This document shows, piece after piece, positions 1 through 11,297 of a stretch of 64,000 nt of DNA. The notes under the pieces were generated by a model. That model searched no databases. It worked only from the letters and a program-made list of their open reading frames with translations, and was not told where the DNA came from. Source of the stretch: Bartonella melophagi K-2C (GTDB lineage Bacteria > Pseudomonadota > Alphaproteobacteria > Rhizobiales > Rhizobiaceae); NCBI RefSeq assembly GCF_000278255.1, contig NZ_JH725082.1, forward strand, positions 85,904 to 149,903, given 5' to 3'. Positions within the stretch are counted from its first letter, which is position 1, and each line of letters begins with the position of its first letter. Made by a program: the position numbers and the translations under genes.

Positions 1-187
1 TTTTTTTTCAGACAATAATTGGGAATTACCTGGTGGCATTCAAAATCGTCTACATCTTCATGCACGCCGTATTCGTATTCCTCATCCTTCAGGAGGCATA
101 TTGGATATTATAGCTCCTTTACCACCTCATATGGTACAAAGTTTTAATCTTTTGGCTTTTAATGAAAATGATGGTGATACAGAGTAA
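1..187 (+). CDS. RluA/RluC-family 23S rRNA pseudouridine synthase, C-terminal end only
   Basis: This is the 3' end of a gene that begins before the window; the open frame uses codons starting at position 2 and stops at 185-187. The visible 61 residues include LHLHARRIRIPHPSGG followed by APLPPHM and FNLLGF-like FNLLAF. That pattern (H-x-H-x-R-x-I-x-x-PHP, then ApLPxHm) is the usual C-terminus of RluA/RluC pseudouridine synthases, which convert uridines in rRNA. The catalytic domain with its aspartate lies outside the window, so activity and exact position specificity cannot be judged. In Rhizobiales such a gene commonly lies upstream of the ATP12 gene, as here. Confidence 0.75.
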   Translation, partial: FFSDNNWELPGGIQNRLHLHARRIRIPHPSGGILDIIAPLPPHMVQSFNLLAFNENDGDTE

Positions 188-727
188 TACAGAAAACTTC
201 AGCTTAATTTCTATAATTGTAGTAACGAAGTTTATTAGCAGTGTTTAATTACTTATTATTATAAAAAGGCATTTGAAAAATTTGGTTATAAACTACCAAA
301 TTATGAATAGGTCGAAATATCACTAAAGTTTTACTTTATTTAAAAATGAAAGTTTTAGCAACTTTAATTCATATAAGCTAGATATCCTACCTTTTCTTGG
401 TGTGGTGGTTTGGAAATTACACTGTATTTTCGATTAGGTATATCAGTTTTATTATTTAATTATTTTATTGGTAATGCGAATGGTTAATAATTATCTTCTT
501 AATCACCACCTTTATAATTTTGTTTGAGTCTCATAGAGAGGTTGGTATGAAAGTAAAAGAATGCTACGCTAAAAATTCAATCTTGGATATCAATAGTAAA
601 ATCAGCTAACTATAAGTACAATTGATTTTTCCTAAGCTTGTCACATGATATTTAATGTATGAGAAGTGTATGGATTCTATTCTAGAAAATTCAGTGGATT
701 AATTGAACATATTAGAAGTAGAACAAT
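188..727. other. Spacer of 540 bp without a recognisable gene
   Basis: All frames are broken by frequent stops and I see only very short open stretches (for example a 20-codon frame from 547). In related Rhizobiales a HAD-type hydrolase gene often lies between the pseudouridine synthase and ATP12 genes; I looked for its DxDGT start motif and did not find it. The promoter of the ATP12 gene probably lies here, but no clear -35/-10 pair stands out in such AT-rich DNA. Confidence 0.5.
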
Positions 728-1510
728 ATGCGTAAAATTTTAGATAATTTTAATATGCCGTTAGATGACGATAATCCTGTTTACAACGTACAAAAGCTTT
801 CATGTCAGCCACTACCTAAACGATTTTATCAAGAAGTAAGTATCACGCATGAAGAAGGAGGTTTTTCCATATTATTAGATGGAATCCCAGTAAAGACACC
901 TGCGAGACGCTGTCTTCTCATGCCTACAAAAGCACTTGCTGCATTAGTAGCACAGGAATTTACTGTGCAGGAAGAGAGCATTGATCCAGGAAGAATGCCA
1001 ATTACGCGTCTTGTTAACACTGTTGTTGATGGTATAGCCGATAATATGCAAGTTATTTTTGAAGATTTATTGCGTTTTGTTGCGTGTGATATGATTTTTT
1101 ATCGTGCACAAACACCAAAAGAACTTGTAGAACAACAATGTGAGCAATGGGATTTTTTACTTGATTGGGCAGAAGAAAAACTTGGTGCACGTTTTAATAT
1201 AGCAGCAGGACTTATGCATATTGAACAACCGTGGGAAGCTATTCAAGCGGTGAGTAATTATTTACGTAAGATAGAATCCCCTTATATACTTGCTGCACTT
1301 CATGCAATGACTACTTTAACAGGCTCTGCCCTTATTGCTTTTGCTGTAACTGAAAAGAAAATTAATTTGGATAATGCTTGGGATATTGCTCATTTAGATG
1401 AGAACTGGACGAAGAAACAATGGGGTGTTGATAAGGAAGCGATGACGCGGCGAGCTTACAAGAAGAGTGAATTTAATGCAGCTGCTGCAATCATTATTGC
1501 CTGCGCATAA
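728..1510 (+). CDS. ATP12-family F1-ATPase assembly chaperone
   Basis: The 260-residue protein matches the ATP12 family, which in mitochondria and alphaproteobacteria helps assemble the alpha subunit of F1-ATP synthase. Visible family features are KRFYQEVSI near the N-terminus, LLDGIPVKTPAR at about 50-60, a stretch ending LAALVAQEF, and the C-terminal LDENWTKKQWGVD segment, which corresponds to the conserved DE-x-W-x-x-x-x-WG-D motif. Length is typical. The ATG at 728 is chosen because the family N-terminus starts close to it; the ribosome-binding site is weak (gaagtagaac). No membrane segment or signal peptide is visible, fitting a cytoplasmic chaperone. It stands alone and is convergent with the next gene. 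Confidence 0.88.
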   Translation: MRKILDNFNMPLDDDNPVYNVQKLSCQPLPKRFYQEVSITHEEGGFSILLDGIPVKTPARRCLLMPTKALAALVAQEFTVQEESIDPGRMPITRLVNTVVDGIADNMQVIFEDLLRFVACDMIFYRAQTPKELVEQQCEQWDFLLDWAEEKLGARFNIAAGLMHIEQPWEAIQAVSNYLRKIESPYILAALHAMTTLTGSALIAFAVTEKKINLDNAWDIAHLDENWTKKQWGVDKEAMTRRAYKKSEFNAAAAIIIACA

Positions 1511-1511
1511 G

Positions 1512-1551
1512 TGGAAATTTCTTTTGCTCATACATGAATATGAAATTTCCA
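1512..1551. terminator. Inverted repeat between convergent genes, possible shared terminator
   Basis: A perfect 10-bp inverted repeat, tggaaatttc and gaaatttcca, is separated by 20 bases and fills the gap between the stop of the ATP12 gene and the stop of the convergent minus-strand gene. There is no long T-run, so termination is inferred from position and symmetry only. Confidence 0.45.
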
Positions 1552-1552
1552 A

Positions 1553-2098
1553 TTACGATATTTTTATAATTTTAGTTGAATTAATTTTTATTTTTTCAAG
1601 TCCAAGGAAAGCTTCATTGATTATGTTTAAAGTCGTGTCGTCATTGCCACGAATAAAATACCACTGATTATTTTCGAGAAGAGCAATAATCTCACTTTTA
1701 ATATAACACTTTTTTCTACTATTTATCGTAATTGCAATTTCTAAAGGCATAATAAAATAAGGAATACCGTTATCGAGTTTTCCTTCATGTTTTTGTGTTT
1801 GGTCGATTTTTATATTCTCGATTTTATAATTTCTCGCTAGCTGATCTATTTGGCTTTTTATTATTTGTTGAAATTGTGCTTTATTGAGATTTTTTTTGAT
1901 AGCTAAACTCTCAATAATTTTTGGGGGAATAGAATTTAAGATAGCATTTGAATTAATTTCTTTAAGTGCTTTATTATAAATAGAAATTTCATTTTGTAGA
2001 TTTATCAATTTTTCATCGGCTACTCCATTGGCTTGCACTGTTGATATAATAGGAGCAAGACATAAAAGAATAAAAAAAGATCGATAAATCTGCAGCAT
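1553..2098 (-). CDS. Small exported protein of unknown function
   Basis: I do not recognise this 181-residue protein. It starts with a clear signal peptide: MLQIYRSFFILLCLAPIIS followed by a likely signal-peptidase site around TVQA-NGVAD. The mature part is lysine- and isoleucine-rich and predicted helical in its first half, with a charged central segment (IDQTQKHEGKLDNG) and a C-terminal half containing a conserved-looking IPYFIMPLEIAI and NNQWYFIRGND, which resemble the beta-strands of small periplasmic domains of unknown function. It lies downstream of glnA on the same strand but behind a strong terminator, so it probably has its own promoter in 2099-2197. Expected location is the periplasm. 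Confidence 0.6.
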   Translation of the reverse strand: MLQIYRSFFILLCLAPIISTVQANGVADEKLINLQNEISIYNKALKEINSNAILNSIPPKIIESLAIKKNLNKAQFQQIIKSQIDQLARNYKIENIKIDQTQKHEGKLDNGIPYFIMPLEIAITINSRKKCYIKSEIIALLENNQWYFIRGNDDTTLNIINEAFLGLEKIKINSTKIIKIS

Positions 2099-2197
2099 TA
2101 GAAATCTTGATTATTGATTCGAAAGGATTCAATCTCTTTTATAAAGGAAAAATATCTCAGTAAAAGAGTAGTAATGCTCTTTAGAAAAAAACATCAC

Positions 2198-2226
2198 AAA
2201 AAATGGAGGTGAAGCCTCCATTTTTT
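2198..2226 (-). terminator. Rho-independent terminator of glnA
   Basis: A perfect 12-bp stem (aaaaaatggagg with cctccatttttt) encloses a 5-base loop, with A and T runs on both sides. It lies 25 bp after the glnA stop codon and works equally well on either strand by sequence. It should end the glnB-glnA transcript. Confidence 0.85.
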
Positions 2227-2250
2227 AGATTAAACAACGTGACTTATTCT

Positions 2251-3660
2251 TTAAACAGAATAATACATATCAAATTCAATAGGATGCGGAGTCATTTCAT
2301 ACCGCAAGACTTCTTGCATTTTCAATCCAATGAAAGAATCGATTTGGTCATCATCAAAAACATCTCCTGCTTTAAGAAAACTACGATCTTTATCAAGAGC
2401 TTCAAGCGCTTCCCGCAAGCTACTTGAAACTGTGGGGATGTCTTTAAGTTCTTTAGGGGGCAGATCATAAAGATCTTTATCCATAGCTTGTCCAGGATGA
2501 ATTTTGTTTTTAATACCGTCAAGACCAGCCATTAAGAGTGCTGCAAATGCTAGATATGGATTTGCTGTTAGATCTGGGAAACGGATTTCTACGCGTTTTG
2601 AATTTGGTGAAGAGCTGAATGGAATACGACAAGATGCCGAACGATTGCGTGCAGAGTAAGCAAGAAGAACAGGTGCTTCAAACCCAGGAACTAAACGCTT
2701 ATAGGAATTAGTAGATGGGTTTGTGAAAGCGTTGATTGCTTTTGCATGTTTAATGATACCACCGATAAAAAATAAGCAGGTTTCTGATAATCCGGCGTAT
2801 TCATTTCCTGCAAAGGCTGGTTTTCCATCTTTCCAGATTGATATGTGAACATGCATGCCTGAACCATTATCACCAAAAATTGGTTTTGGCATGAAAGTCG
2901 CTGTTTTTCCATAACTGTTTGCAATTTGATGCACAGTGTATTTAAAAATTTGCATTTTATCAGCTTCTCGAACTAATGTATCGTATCGAATACCCAATTC
3001 GTGTTGAGCTGCAGCTACTTCATGATGATGTTTTTCAACATTTACGCCCATGTCTTTTAGTGCAGTGAGCATTTCAGAACGCATGTCTTGACAAGAGTCA
3101 ATAGGAGGAACTGGAAAATAACCACATTTCATACGTGGTCGGTGCCCGAGATTGCCCATTTCATATTCAGTATCATCATTTAATGGAAGTTCACTTGAGT
3201 CAAGCTTAAAGCCTGTATTGTATGGCTCATTTTTATAACGTACGTCGTCAAAAATAAAAAATTCTGCTTCTGGGCCTATATTAACTGTATCACCTATACC
3301 TAAGGATTTCATGTAAGCTTCTGCTCTTTTTGCGATGGAACGCGGATCTCTGCTATACAATTCTCCAGAAACAGGATCGAGTACGTCACAAAGTATGACT
3401 AAAGTAGACTGAGCAAAAAAAGGATCCATATGAGCTGTTTCTGGATCTGGCATCAACACCATGTCAGATTCATTAATTGTTTTCCATCCAGCAATTGAAG
3501 AACCATCAAACATAACGCCATCGGTGAATGTATCTTCGGTGATTGCGGTAACATCTATTGTGACATGATGTAACTTACCCCATGGGTCGGTGAAACGTAA
3601 ATCGACAAAGCGTATGTCATTATCTGCAATCTGTTTAAGTATGTCTGATACGGTTGTCAT
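2251..3660 (-). CDS. glnA: Glutamine synthetase type I
   Basis: This enzyme makes glutamine from glutamate, ammonia and ATP. Visible class I signatures are FDGSSIAGW at about 50-58, the metal-binding stretch [10 protein letters not shown], the MHVHIS segment, and NRSASCRIP. The adenylylation tyrosine is present as Y398 in KDLYDLPP, matching the GSI-beta enzymes controlled by GlnE. An in-frame TTG lies two codons upstream at 3666, but I place the start at the ATG at 3660 because it has an aagga ribosome-binding site eight bases upstream and gives 469 residues, the usual family length. The PII gene lies 57 bp upstream on the same strand, the classical glnB-glnA pair, so both probably share the promoter before glnB. 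Confidence 0.97.
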   Translation of the reverse strand: MTTVSDILKQIADNDIRFVDLRFTDPWGKLHHVTIDVTAITEDTFTDGVMFDGSSIAGWKTINESDMVLMPDPETAHMDPFFAQSTLVILCDVLDPVSGELYSRDPRSIAKRAEAYMKSLGIGDTVNIGPEAEFFIFDDVRYKNEPYNTGFKLDSSELPLNDDTEYEMGNLGHRPRMKCGYFPVPPIDSCQDMRSEMLTALKDMGVNVEKHHHEVAAAQHELGIRYDTLVREADKMQIFKYTVHQIANSYGKTATFMPKPIFGDNGSGMHVHISIWKDGKPAFAGNEYAGLSETCLFFIGGIIKHAKAINAFTNPSTNSYKRLVPGFEAPVLLAYSARNRSASCRIPFSSSPNSKRVEIRFPDLTANPYLAFAALLMAGLDGIKNKIHPGQAMDKDLYDLPPKELKDIPTVSSSLREALEALDKDRSFLKAGDVFDDDQIDSFIGLKMQEVLRYEMTPHPIEFDMYYSV

Positions 3661-3717
3661 ATGCAATTTCCTTATTGGATTGTGGTAGATAGAAAAAGTA
3701 AAAATTTTTTTTAAATG

Positions 3718-4080
<363 letters not shown>

Positions 4081-4114
4081 TTATCTTTTTAGGCTACTAT
4101 ACATTATATTGACA

Positions 4115-4130
4115 AGCACGAGATATGCCA
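4115..4130 (-). promoter_or_regulatory. Sigma-54 (RpoN) type -24/-12 promoter upstream of glnB
   Basis: Read on the minus strand the site is TGGCATATCTCGTGCT. It matches the RpoN consensus TGGCACG-N4-TTGCW at the invariant GG and GC, which are separated by exactly ten bases, and at the flanking T, CA and T positions. The predicted start of transcription is near 4104, about 48 bases before the glnB ATG. A sigma-54 promoter in front of glnB is common in proteobacteria. Whether this genome encodes RpoN and NtrC cannot be seen from the window. Confidence 0.6.
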
Positions 4131-4335
4131 ACAAATAGTTTCTGTACGAAAAAATCAAAAATAATATAATTGTGTGTTTTTTTGGCAAACAATTCCAACA
4201 TAACATATGAAGTAAAATATTATTGTATTATAGCGTAAAACAGCTTATGAAGAATAAAAACGGTACAATTATGAGTTATAAACCTTATTTTTGTACATCA
4301 ACATCATTAGGTGCGTAAATTATTTTCGACTTATT

Positions 4336-7251
4336 TTAAGAGTCTGAATCATGCAAGGGTCGGCGTAACAAAAGCTCTTTTAGAAATTTCCCAGTATAAG
4401 ATTCAGGGATATTTATAATATCTTCAGGGCGGCCAATTGCAACGATTTGACCACCACCATCTCCACCTTCTGGTCCTAGATCAATGATCCAATCAGCTGT
4501 CTTAATGACTTCAAGATTATGCTCGATAACTACAACTGTATTACCTTGCTCGACGAGTTCATGCAAAACTTCAAGAAGTTTTGCAACATCATGGAAATGT
4601 AAACCAGTTGTTGGTTCGTCTAAAATATAAAGTGTGCGACCTGTTGTTTTGCGTGAAAGTTCTTTGGCAAGTTTTACACGCTGAGCTTCACCACCAGAAA
4701 GCGTTGTAGCCTGCTGCCCAACTTTAATATAGCCAAGGCCAGTTTTGACAAGAGTCTTCATTGTGTTGTGAATAGCAGGGACAGTTTGGAAAAATTTTTC
4801 AGCCTTTTCGACTGTCATATCAAGTACGTCAGCAATGGATTTTCCTTTAAATTTTACTTCTAGCGTTTCTCTATTATAGCGTTTTCCTTGGCATATATCA
4901 CATGTAACATAAATATCAGGTAAAAAGTGCATTTCAATTTTAATAACACCATCGCCTTGGCATGCTTCACAACGCCCCCCTTTGACATTAAATGAAAAAC
5001 GTCCTGCTTGATAACCACGAGCCTTTGATTCAGGAAGTTCGGCAAACCAATCGCGGATTGCGGTAAAAGCACCAGTATAAGTTGCTGGATTAGAGCGTGG
5101 GGTGCGCCCAATAGGTGATTGATTAATATCAATGACCTTATCAAGCAATTCTAGTCCTTCAATTTTGGTATAGGGTGCCGGATTTTGATGACTTCCCATA
5201 ACGTGGCGCGATGCAGCTTTAAACAGAGTTTCAATGAGAAATGTTGATTTTCCTCCACCTGAAACACCAGTTACGCAAGTGAAGGTTCCAAGAGGGATGT
5301 CGGCATTGATATTTTTAAGGTTATTACCTTGAGCACCAATCACTTTGAGTACTTTTGATTTTGATATTTTACGTCGCTTGGCGGGCATAGTAACTGCCAT
5401 TTTTCCTGAAAGATATTGGCCTGTAAGCGAGGATGGATTGTTCATAATTTCCTGCGGTGTACCTTGAGCAATAACTTCTCCACCATGAACACCTGCAGCA
5501 GGGCCAATATCCACTACATAATCTGCGGTAAGAATGGCATCTTCATCATGTTCAACAACGATAACTGTATTGCCAAGATCACGTAAATGGCACAGCGTTT
5601 TTAGAAGAAGTCCATTATCGCGTTGGTGTAAGCCAATAGACGGTTCATCTAAGACATAAAGAACACCTGTGAGACCAGAACCAATTTGAGATGCTAGCCG
5701 AATACGTTGACTTTCTCCACCTGAAAGTGTTCCTGAATTTCGAGATAAGGTAAGATATTCAAGCCCAACATGATTTAAAAATTCTAAACGTTTACGAATT
5801 TCTTTTAAAATACGCGCTGCAATACTACGTTGTTTTTTATTAAGATATTGATCAATATTAGCAAACCAATCATTTGCTTTTAGGATAGAGAGTTCTGATA
5901 CTTGCCCAATGTGCATTTCGTGAATTTTAACACAAAGTGCTTCTGGTTTTAACCGATAACCATTACAGGCTCGGCAAGGTGAAGAAGACATATAATATTC
6001 GATTTCTTTATATGAACCAGCAGAATCGGTTTCTTTCCATCGCCGTTCCATATTTGGAATAACACCTTCAAAATATTGGGTTTTTGTGTTAGAGCAGCCT
6101 TCATCTTCATGGATAAGGGGGATTTCTTTTGTTTTTGTACCGTATAAAATAGCACGCCTGGCTTCACCTGAAAGTTCACACCATTTATCTGTGAGTTTAA
6201 ATTCATAGGCTTTGCCTAACGCTTTTAGTATTTGGTTATGGTAAGGTGAGGTTGATTTAAGCCAAGGGGCAATAGCTCCAGATTTTAAAGTAAGATTTTC
6301 ATTGGGTACAATTTTTTCTGGGTCGATTGCTTTTTGAATACCAAGCCCATCACAAGTGGGACAAGCACCAAAAGGATTGTTGAATGAAAAAAGACGTGGT
6401 TCAATTTCAGGAATAGAGAATCCAGATATAGGGCAGGCGAATTTTTCTGAAAAAATGAGTCGTTTATGTGTTTCATTTTTTGATTTATTGGCAGATTCCT
6501 TTGAGGTTTCCTTTATTGTCAAAGGTTGATCTGCCATTTCAGCAATCGCAAGTCCATTTGCAAGCTGCAGACAGGTTTCTATACTATCAGCCAAACGAGA
6601 AGTAATATCATGACGTACAACAAGGCGGTCTACCACTACATCTATATCATGTTTGTATTTTTTGTTAAGAGGAGGAATATCAGGAATCTCATAGAATTTG
6701 CCATCAACTTTGGCACGTTGGAATCCTTTTCTTAAAAGTTCTGCTAGCTCTTTTTTATATTCGCCTTTTCTTCCTCGCACTAAAGGCGCCATAATAAAAA
6801 TCCGTGTATTCTCTGGTAAGGCCATAATTTGATCAACCATTTGGCTGATTGTCTGATTTTCAATAGGAAGGCCTGTAGCAGGTGAATAAGGAATACCAAT
6901 ACGAGCAAAGAGAAGGCGCATATAATCGTAAATTTCAGTTACAGTACCAACTGTTGAACGAGGATTACGACTAGTGGTTTTTTGTTCAATGGAGATAGCA
7001 GGGGACAGGCCATCTATTTGATCAACATCTGGCTTTTGCATCATTTCCAAAAACTGGCGTGCATAGGCAGAAAGGCTTTCAACATAACGACGTTGGCCCT
7101 CGGCGTAAATTGTATCAAAAGCTAAGGATGATTTACCTGAGCCAGAAAGCCCTGTTATAATAATTAATTTATTACGAGGTAGGTCAAGATCGATGTTTTT
7201 AAGGTTATGTTCACGTGCGCCGCGTATAGAGATATATTTTTGGTGAGACAT
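4336..7251 (-). CDS. uvrA: Excinuclease ABC subunit A
   Basis: UvrA is the damage-sensing ATPase of nucleotide excision repair; it acts as a dimer with UvrB on DNA. The 971-residue protein has the tandem ABC layout: Walker [10 protein letters not shown] at about 34-42, the first LSGGESQR signature and LDEPSIGLH, then GVSGGGKST, the second [15 protein letters not shown] and LDEPTTGLH. The C-terminal zinc module (CEAC...CDIC) is intact. The first zinc motif is altered: it reads CPISGFS, where many bacteria have CPxCGFS, so one cysteine is serine, while the downstream GACPTC pair remains. The gene is divergent from ssb with a 214-bp shared promoter region; I looked for an alphaproteobacterial LexA box (GAAC-N7-GAAC) there and found none. 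Confidence 0.97.
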   Translation of the reverse strand: MSHQKYISIRGAREHNLKNIDLDLPRNKLIIITGLSGSGKSSLAFDTIYAEGQRRYVESLSAYARQFLEMMQKPDVDQIDGLSPAISIEQKTTSRNPRSTVGTVTEIYDYMRLLFARIGIPYSPATGLPIENQTISQMVDQIMALPENTRIFIMAPLVRGRKGEYKKELAELLRKGFQRAKVDGKFYEIPDIPPLNKKYKHDIDVVVDRLVVRHDITSRLADSIETCLQLANGLAIAEMADQPLTIKETSKESANKSKNETHKRLIFSEKFACPISGFSIPEIEPRLFSFNNPFGACPTCDGLGIQKAIDPEKIVPNENLTLKSGAIAPWLKSTSPYHNQILKALGKAYEFKLTDKWCELSGEARRAILYGTKTKEIPLIHEDEGCSNTKTQYFEGVIPNMERRWKETDSAGSYKEIEYYMSSSPCRACNGYRLKPEALCVKIHEMHIGQVSELSILKANDWFANIDQYLNKKQRSIAARILKEIRKRLEFLNHVGLEYLTLSRNSGTLSGGESQRIRLASQIGSGLTGVLYVLDEPSIGLHQRDNGLLLKTLCHLRDLGNTVIVVEHDEDAILTADYVVDIGPAAGVHGGEVIAQGTPQEIMNNPSSLTGQYLSGKMAVTMPAKRRKISKSKVLKVIGAQGNNLKNINADIPLGTFTCVTGVSGGGKSTFLIETLFKAASRHVMGSHQNPAPYTKIEGLELLDKVIDINQSPIGRTPRSNPATYTGAFTAIRDWFAELPESKARGYQAGRFSFNVKGGRCEACQGDGVIKIEMHFLPDIYVTCDICQGKRYNRETLEVKFKGKSIADVLDMTVEKAEKFFQTVPAIHNTMKTLVKTGLGYIKVGQQATTLSGGEAQRVKLAKELSRKTTGRTLYILDEPTTGLHFHDVAKLLEVLHELVEQGNTVVVIEHNLEVIKTADWIIDLGPEGGDGGGQIVAIGRPEDIINIPESYTGKFLKELLLRRPLHDSDS

Positions 7252-7328
7252 GCTAATCCTTGGCGTATGAACAAAAATTTTACACTATTATGTGAAATAA
7301 GACCTTTTCTTTGAAATTACAATGTGTT

Positions 7329-7343
7329 CCATTATTATAATGG
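7329..7343. repeat. Short palindrome in the uvrA/ssb divergent region
   Basis: The sequence CCATTATTATAATGG is a perfect 7-1-7 inverted repeat midway between the divergent uvrA and ssb starts. It has the size of a repressor half-site pair and could be an operator, but I cannot link it to a known regulator, and palindromes of this length are not rare in AT-rich DNA. Confidence 0.3.
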
Positions 7344-7465
7344 GAAAGAAGAGTGTAAATTCTTTTGGAAAAAGGCACAGCTTTTTTCTTTTATGATGAA
7401 CATAGCTATATGTTTTTATCATCTTTTATTATAATGAATTAATTTAAACTTTTGGAGTTTGTATA

Positions 7466-7975
7466 ATGGCTGGTAGCCTTAATAAAGTTATTTTGATTGG
7501 TAACCTTGGTGCTGATCCTGAAATCCGTCGTTTGAACTCTGGTGATCAAGTGGCAAATCTACGTATTGCCACCTCGGAAAGCTGGCGTGACCGTAATACG
7601 AATGAACGTAAAGAACGCACTGAGTGGCATAGTATTGTTATTTTTAATGAGAACCTTGTAAAGATTGCGGAGCAATATCTAAAAAAAGGCAACAAAATTT
7701 ATATTGAAGGTCAATTGCAAACACGCAAATGGCAAGATCAAAATGGTAATGATCGTTATACGACAGAGATTGTTTTACAAAAATATCGTGGTGAATTACA
7801 AATGCTTGAAGGTCGTGGCGCTATGGATGGTGGCGAGAGAATGCAAGACACAAGTCCGTTAGGCAGTGATAACTTTGGTGATAGTAGTTTTGATCGCAAA
7901 GAGGATTTTAGTCAGAACAATAATTATTTGGAAGGGAATTTTTCACACCAATTGGATGATGATGTGCCTTTTTGA
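7466..7975 (+). CDS. ssb: Single-stranded DNA-binding protein
   Basis: SSB coats single-stranded DNA during replication, repair and recombination. The 169-residue protein has the N-terminal OB fold beginning [19 protein letters not shown], with TEWHSIV and [15 protein letters not shown], typical for the family. A flexible Gly/Asn/Asp-rich linker follows from about residue 115, and the acidic tip LDDDVPF at the extreme C-terminus is the conserved partner-binding peptide. A good ribosome-binding site (tttggag) lies before the ATG. It is divergent from uvrA, the arrangement found in many proteobacteria. Confidence 0.97.
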   Translation: MAGSLNKVILIGNLGADPEIRRLNSGDQVANLRIATSESWRDRNTNERKERTEWHSIVIFNENLVKIAEQYLKKGNKIYIEGQLQTRKWQDQNGNDRYTTEIVLQKYRGELQMLEGRGAMDGGERMQDTSPLGSDNFGDSSFDRKEDFSQNNNYLEGNFSHQLDDDVPF

Positions 7976-8490
7976 TAATCTATGAAATGATATTATTATT
8001 GCTTTTTCATTTTCAAGTAAGAAGGGTAAATTTCTAATTTGAAGCTTATTTTCTTATAAGAAAAACAGAAAAATTTATTTTGTACAGTTAAACTGATCAG
8101 TAAATATATTAGAAGATATTGCGGTAGGTTATAACATAGGGTGCTGCTATCGTACCCTCATGTCAAAAAGTATGTAAGTAGACTGAAAATGATGAAGATT
8201 ATTGTAAAGGCAATGGTCTATTTTAAAAATCTTTATTTCAGTGTTTTTATTGAAAAGATTGCTTAAAATACGCGGGGAATTTGAAGAAGATTCACTGGGT
8301 ATTGTTTATTTCGTTTTTTAACTCAGGGGAGTGAGTTATATTTATTTTATTTTTGATTCTTCATATAAACAAATAATATGTTGGAAATTATTGTTCAATT
8401 CTCACTCTCTTGTGGGCAGGGGAGTTAGCATTTTAAAGTATTTTTCGATATAAACGATCAAAATGATTCTTTTTTGAAAGTATTGAAACT
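7976..8490. other. Spacer of 515 bp between ssb and gyrA
   Basis: I see no gene here; the longest plausible frame is 25 codons from the ATG at 8189 without a convincing ribosome-binding site. A 6-bp stem, AACTCA and TGAGTT at 8320-8337, has T-rich sequence on both sides and may be a terminator or part of the gyrA leader. The gyrA promoter should lie in the last 150 bp. Confidence 0.45.
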
Positions 8491-11274
8491 GTGACCGATC
8501 TTACTCCACTGACAGAACGTGATGTGCTGACCGGTATTGAGCCAGTTAGTATTATTGAAGAAATGCAACGCTCTTATCTCGATTATGCGATGAGCGTGAT
8601 TGTGTCACGTGCATTACCTGATGTGCGTGATGGATTAAAACCTGTTCATCGTCGTATTCTTCATGCGATGAATGAAATGGGTCTTTCTTTCAACAAATCT
8701 TATCGGAAATCAGCAGGTGTTGTCGGTGAAGTGATGGGGAAATTTCATCCCCACGGTGATGCTTCGATTTATGATGCATTAGTGCGTATGGCACAGGATT
8801 TTTCTTTGCGAAATCCGCTGATTGACGGGCAAGGAAATTTTGGCTCCATTGATGGTGACCCACCTGCAGCGATGCGTTATACAGAATGTCGTTTAGAGAA
8901 AATTTCAGAAGAACTTTTAACTGATATTGATAAGGATACTGTTGATTTTCAAGATAATTATGATGGGCGTGAACGTGAGCCTATGGTTTTACCAGCACGT
9001 TTTCCTAACCTTTTGGTAAATGGATCGGGTGGTATTGCTGTGGGAATGGCGACCAATATTCCTCCACATAATCTTGGTGAAGTTGTTGATGGGTGTATCG
9101 CTTTAATTGATGACCCCAGTATAACGCTAGATGAAATGATTAAAATCATTCCTGGTCCTGATTTCCCTACAGGGGGTATTATTCTTGGCTGTTCGGGTAT
9201 TCGTTCAGCGTATGAAACGGGGCGGGGTTCAATTATTATGCGTGCTAAAGTCGATATCGAAGAAATTCGTAATAATCGGCAGGCAATTATCGTAAGCGAG
9301 ATACCTTACCAGATTAATAAAGCTACAATGATTGAAAAGATAGCTGAATTAGTTCGTGATAAGCGCATTGATGGAGTTTCTGATTTACGCGATGAATCTG
9401 ATCGTGACGGGTATCGGGTTGTTATTGAGCTTAAGAGAGAAGCTGTTGCGGATGTTGTTTTAAATCAACTGTATCGTTATACGCCGCTGCAGGCCTCTTT
9501 TGGTTGTAATATGGTTGCGTTGAATGGTGGCAAACCTGAGCAGATGACGTTGCTTGATATACTTCGTGCATTTGTTTCTTTCCGTGAAGAAGTGGTGAGT
9601 CGAAGAACAAAATATCTTTTACGTAGGGCGCGTGAGCGTGCGCATGTTTTAGTTGGGCTTGCTATTGCTGTTGCTAATATTGATGAAATTATAGCATTAA
9701 TTCGCAAAGCATCTGATCCACAAATAGCGCGCGCGCAATTAATGGAGCGGCGTTGGTTGGCTATTGATATAGCGCCTTTAATTAAGCTTATTGATGATCC
9801 TCGTCATATTATCCATGAGGATAATACATATCATTTATCAGAAGAACAGGCGAGAGCTATTCTGGAATTGCGTTTGCAGAGGTTAACAGCACTTGGTCGC
9901 GATGAGATTGCTGATGAATTAAATAAAATTGGCGTAGATATTGCCGATTATCTTGATATTTTGGCATCGCGTTCACGAATTATGAGCATTGTTAAAGATG
10001 AACTAAATGCTCTTCGTGAAGTATTTGCAACTCCTCGGCGTACTGTTTTTGGTTTTGGTAATGCTGAGATGGATAGTGAAGATCTGATCGCACCAGAAGA
10101 GATGGTGGTGACGGTTAGTCATAGTGGCTATATTAAACGTGTACCTTTAAATACGTACCGTGCCCAACGTCGTGGAGGTAAGGGGCGTTCTGGTATGGCT
10201 ACAAAAGATGAGGATTTTGTAACTCGTTTATTTGTAGCTAATACACATACACCGGTTCTTTTCTTTTCATCACGTGGAATCGTTTATAAAGAGAAGGTTT
10301 GGCGTTTGCCTATTGGTACGCCGCAATCGCGTGGGCGAGCTTTAATTAATATGCTGCCCTTGCAACAAGGTGAGCGTATAACAACAATTATGCCTTTACC
10401 AGAGGATGAGGAAGATTGGGGCAAACTTGATGTTATGTTTGCAACAATGCGTGGGACTGTACGTCGCAATAAATTATCGGATTTTGTTCAAGTTAATCGT
10501 AATGGTAAAATTGCGATGAAATTTGGTGAAGAAGGAGATGAGATTCTTTCCGTAGAGACTTGTACAGAGTATGATGATGTTGTCCTTACAACGGCGAATG
10601 GACAATGTATCCGTTTTCCTGTGAATGATGTTCGTGTGTTTGTTGGGCGTCATTCAATGGGGGTGCGGGGTATCAACATGGGTGATAATGATAAAGTCAT
10701 TTCTATGACTATTTTAAAGCATGTTGAAGCTACGTCGACTGAGCGTTCTGCTTATATTAAACGCGTAATCAGTGAACGGCGTGCAGCTGGTGCAGATGAT
10801 GAAGATATTGTCATTGGTAATGAAGAGTCAGAAGCAACCGTAACAGAATTAACAGATGAACGTTATATGGAGCTTAGTGCCCATGAACAAATGCTCTTAA
10901 CAGTTAGTGAGTTTGGTTATGGGAAACGGTCTTCCTCTTATGATTTTCGTATTTCAGGACGTGGCGGAAAAGGGATTCGTGCAACCGACCCATCCAAAAC
11001 AGCTGAAATTGGTAAGTTAGTAGCAACCTTTCCGGTGGAAGCACAAGATCAAATTATGCTTGTCTCAGATAAAGGGCAGCTTATTCGTGTTCCTGTTAAT
11101 GGTATTCGCATAGCTGGTCGTTCAACTAAGGGAGTAACGATCTTTAATACAGCAAAAGGTGAGAAGGTTGTATCAGTTGAGCGTATTTCTGAGCCTGAAG
11201 TTAATGCTAGCGAACCAGATGTGGAAGAAAGTGAGCAGCATTGCAATGTGGTTGATGCGAGTGACGAAATATAA
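8491..11274 (+). CDS. gyrA: DNA gyrase subunit A
   Basis: GyrA is the DNA-cleaving subunit of gyrase and introduces negative supercoils together with GyrB. The 927-residue protein has the winged-helix/tower domain with the catalytic tyrosine Y130 in AAMRYTE, and the C-terminal beta-pinwheel with the gyrase-specific GyrA box QRRGGKG at about 559-565, which separates it from the ParC encoded at 56.2 kb. In the quinolone-resistance region the sequence is [12 protein letters not shown]: alanine A91 occupies the position of E. coli Ser83, and D95 that of Asp87. A charged insertion ([13 protein letters not shown]) in the C-terminal domain is usual in alphaproteobacterial GyrA. Translation starts at GTG with a modest gaaag ribosome-binding site. 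Confidence 0.97.
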   Translation: MTDLTPLTERDVLTGIEPVSIIEEMQRSYLDYAMSVIVSRALPDVRDGLKPVHRRILHAMNEMGLSFNKSYRKSAGVVGEVMGKFHPHGDASIYDALVRMAQDFSLRNPLIDGQGNFGSIDGDPPAAMRYTECRLEKISEELLTDIDKDTVDFQDNYDGREREPMVLPARFPNLLVNGSGGIAVGMATNIPPHNLGEVVDGCIALIDDPSITLDEMIKIIPGPDFPTGGIILGCSGIRSAYETGRGSIIMRAKVDIEEIRNNRQAIIVSEIPYQINKATMIEKIAELVRDKRIDGVSDLRDESDRDGYRVVIELKREAVADVVLNQLYRYTPLQASFGCNMVALNGGKPEQMTLLDILRAFVSFREEVVSRRTKYLLRRARERAHVLVGLAIAVANIDEIIALIRKASDPQIARAQLMERRWLAIDIAPLIKLIDDPRHIIHEDNTYHLSEEQARAILELRLQRLTALGRDEIADELNKIGVDIADYLDILASRSRIMSIVKDELNALREVFATPRRTVFGFGNAEMDSEDLIAPEEMVVTVSHSGYIKRVPLNTYRAQRRGGKGRSGMATKDEDFVTRLFVANTHTPVLFFSSRGIVYKEKVWRLPIGTPQSRGRALINMLPLQQGERITTIMPLPEDEEDWGKLDVMFATMRGTVRRNKLSDFVQVNRNGKIAMKFGEEGDEILSVETCTEYDDVVLTTANGQCIRFPVNDVRVFVGRHSMGVRGINMGDNDKVISMTILKHVEATSTERSAYIKRVISERRAAGADDEDIVIGNEESEATVTELTDERYMELSAHEQMLLTVSEFGYGKRSSSYDFRISGRGGKGIRATDPSKTAEIGKLVATFPVEAQDQIMLVSDKGQLIRVPVNGIRIAGRSTKGVTIFNTAKGEKVVSVERISEPEVNASEPDVEESEQHCNVVDASDEI

Positions 11275-11297
11275 TTGTGAAAACATTGGAGTAAATG

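Noticed and set aside
4207-4224. An 18-bp sequence (atgaagtaaaatattatt) identical to 13156-13173, with a shorter match near 13230
   Set aside because: In such AT-rich DNA one chance match of this length in 64 kb is expected; no further copies or structure support a repeat family.
7252-7465. Possible LexA/SOS box between uvrA and ssb
   Set aside because: GAAC and GTTC occur singly, but no GAAC-N7-GAAC or its complement with correct spacing is present.
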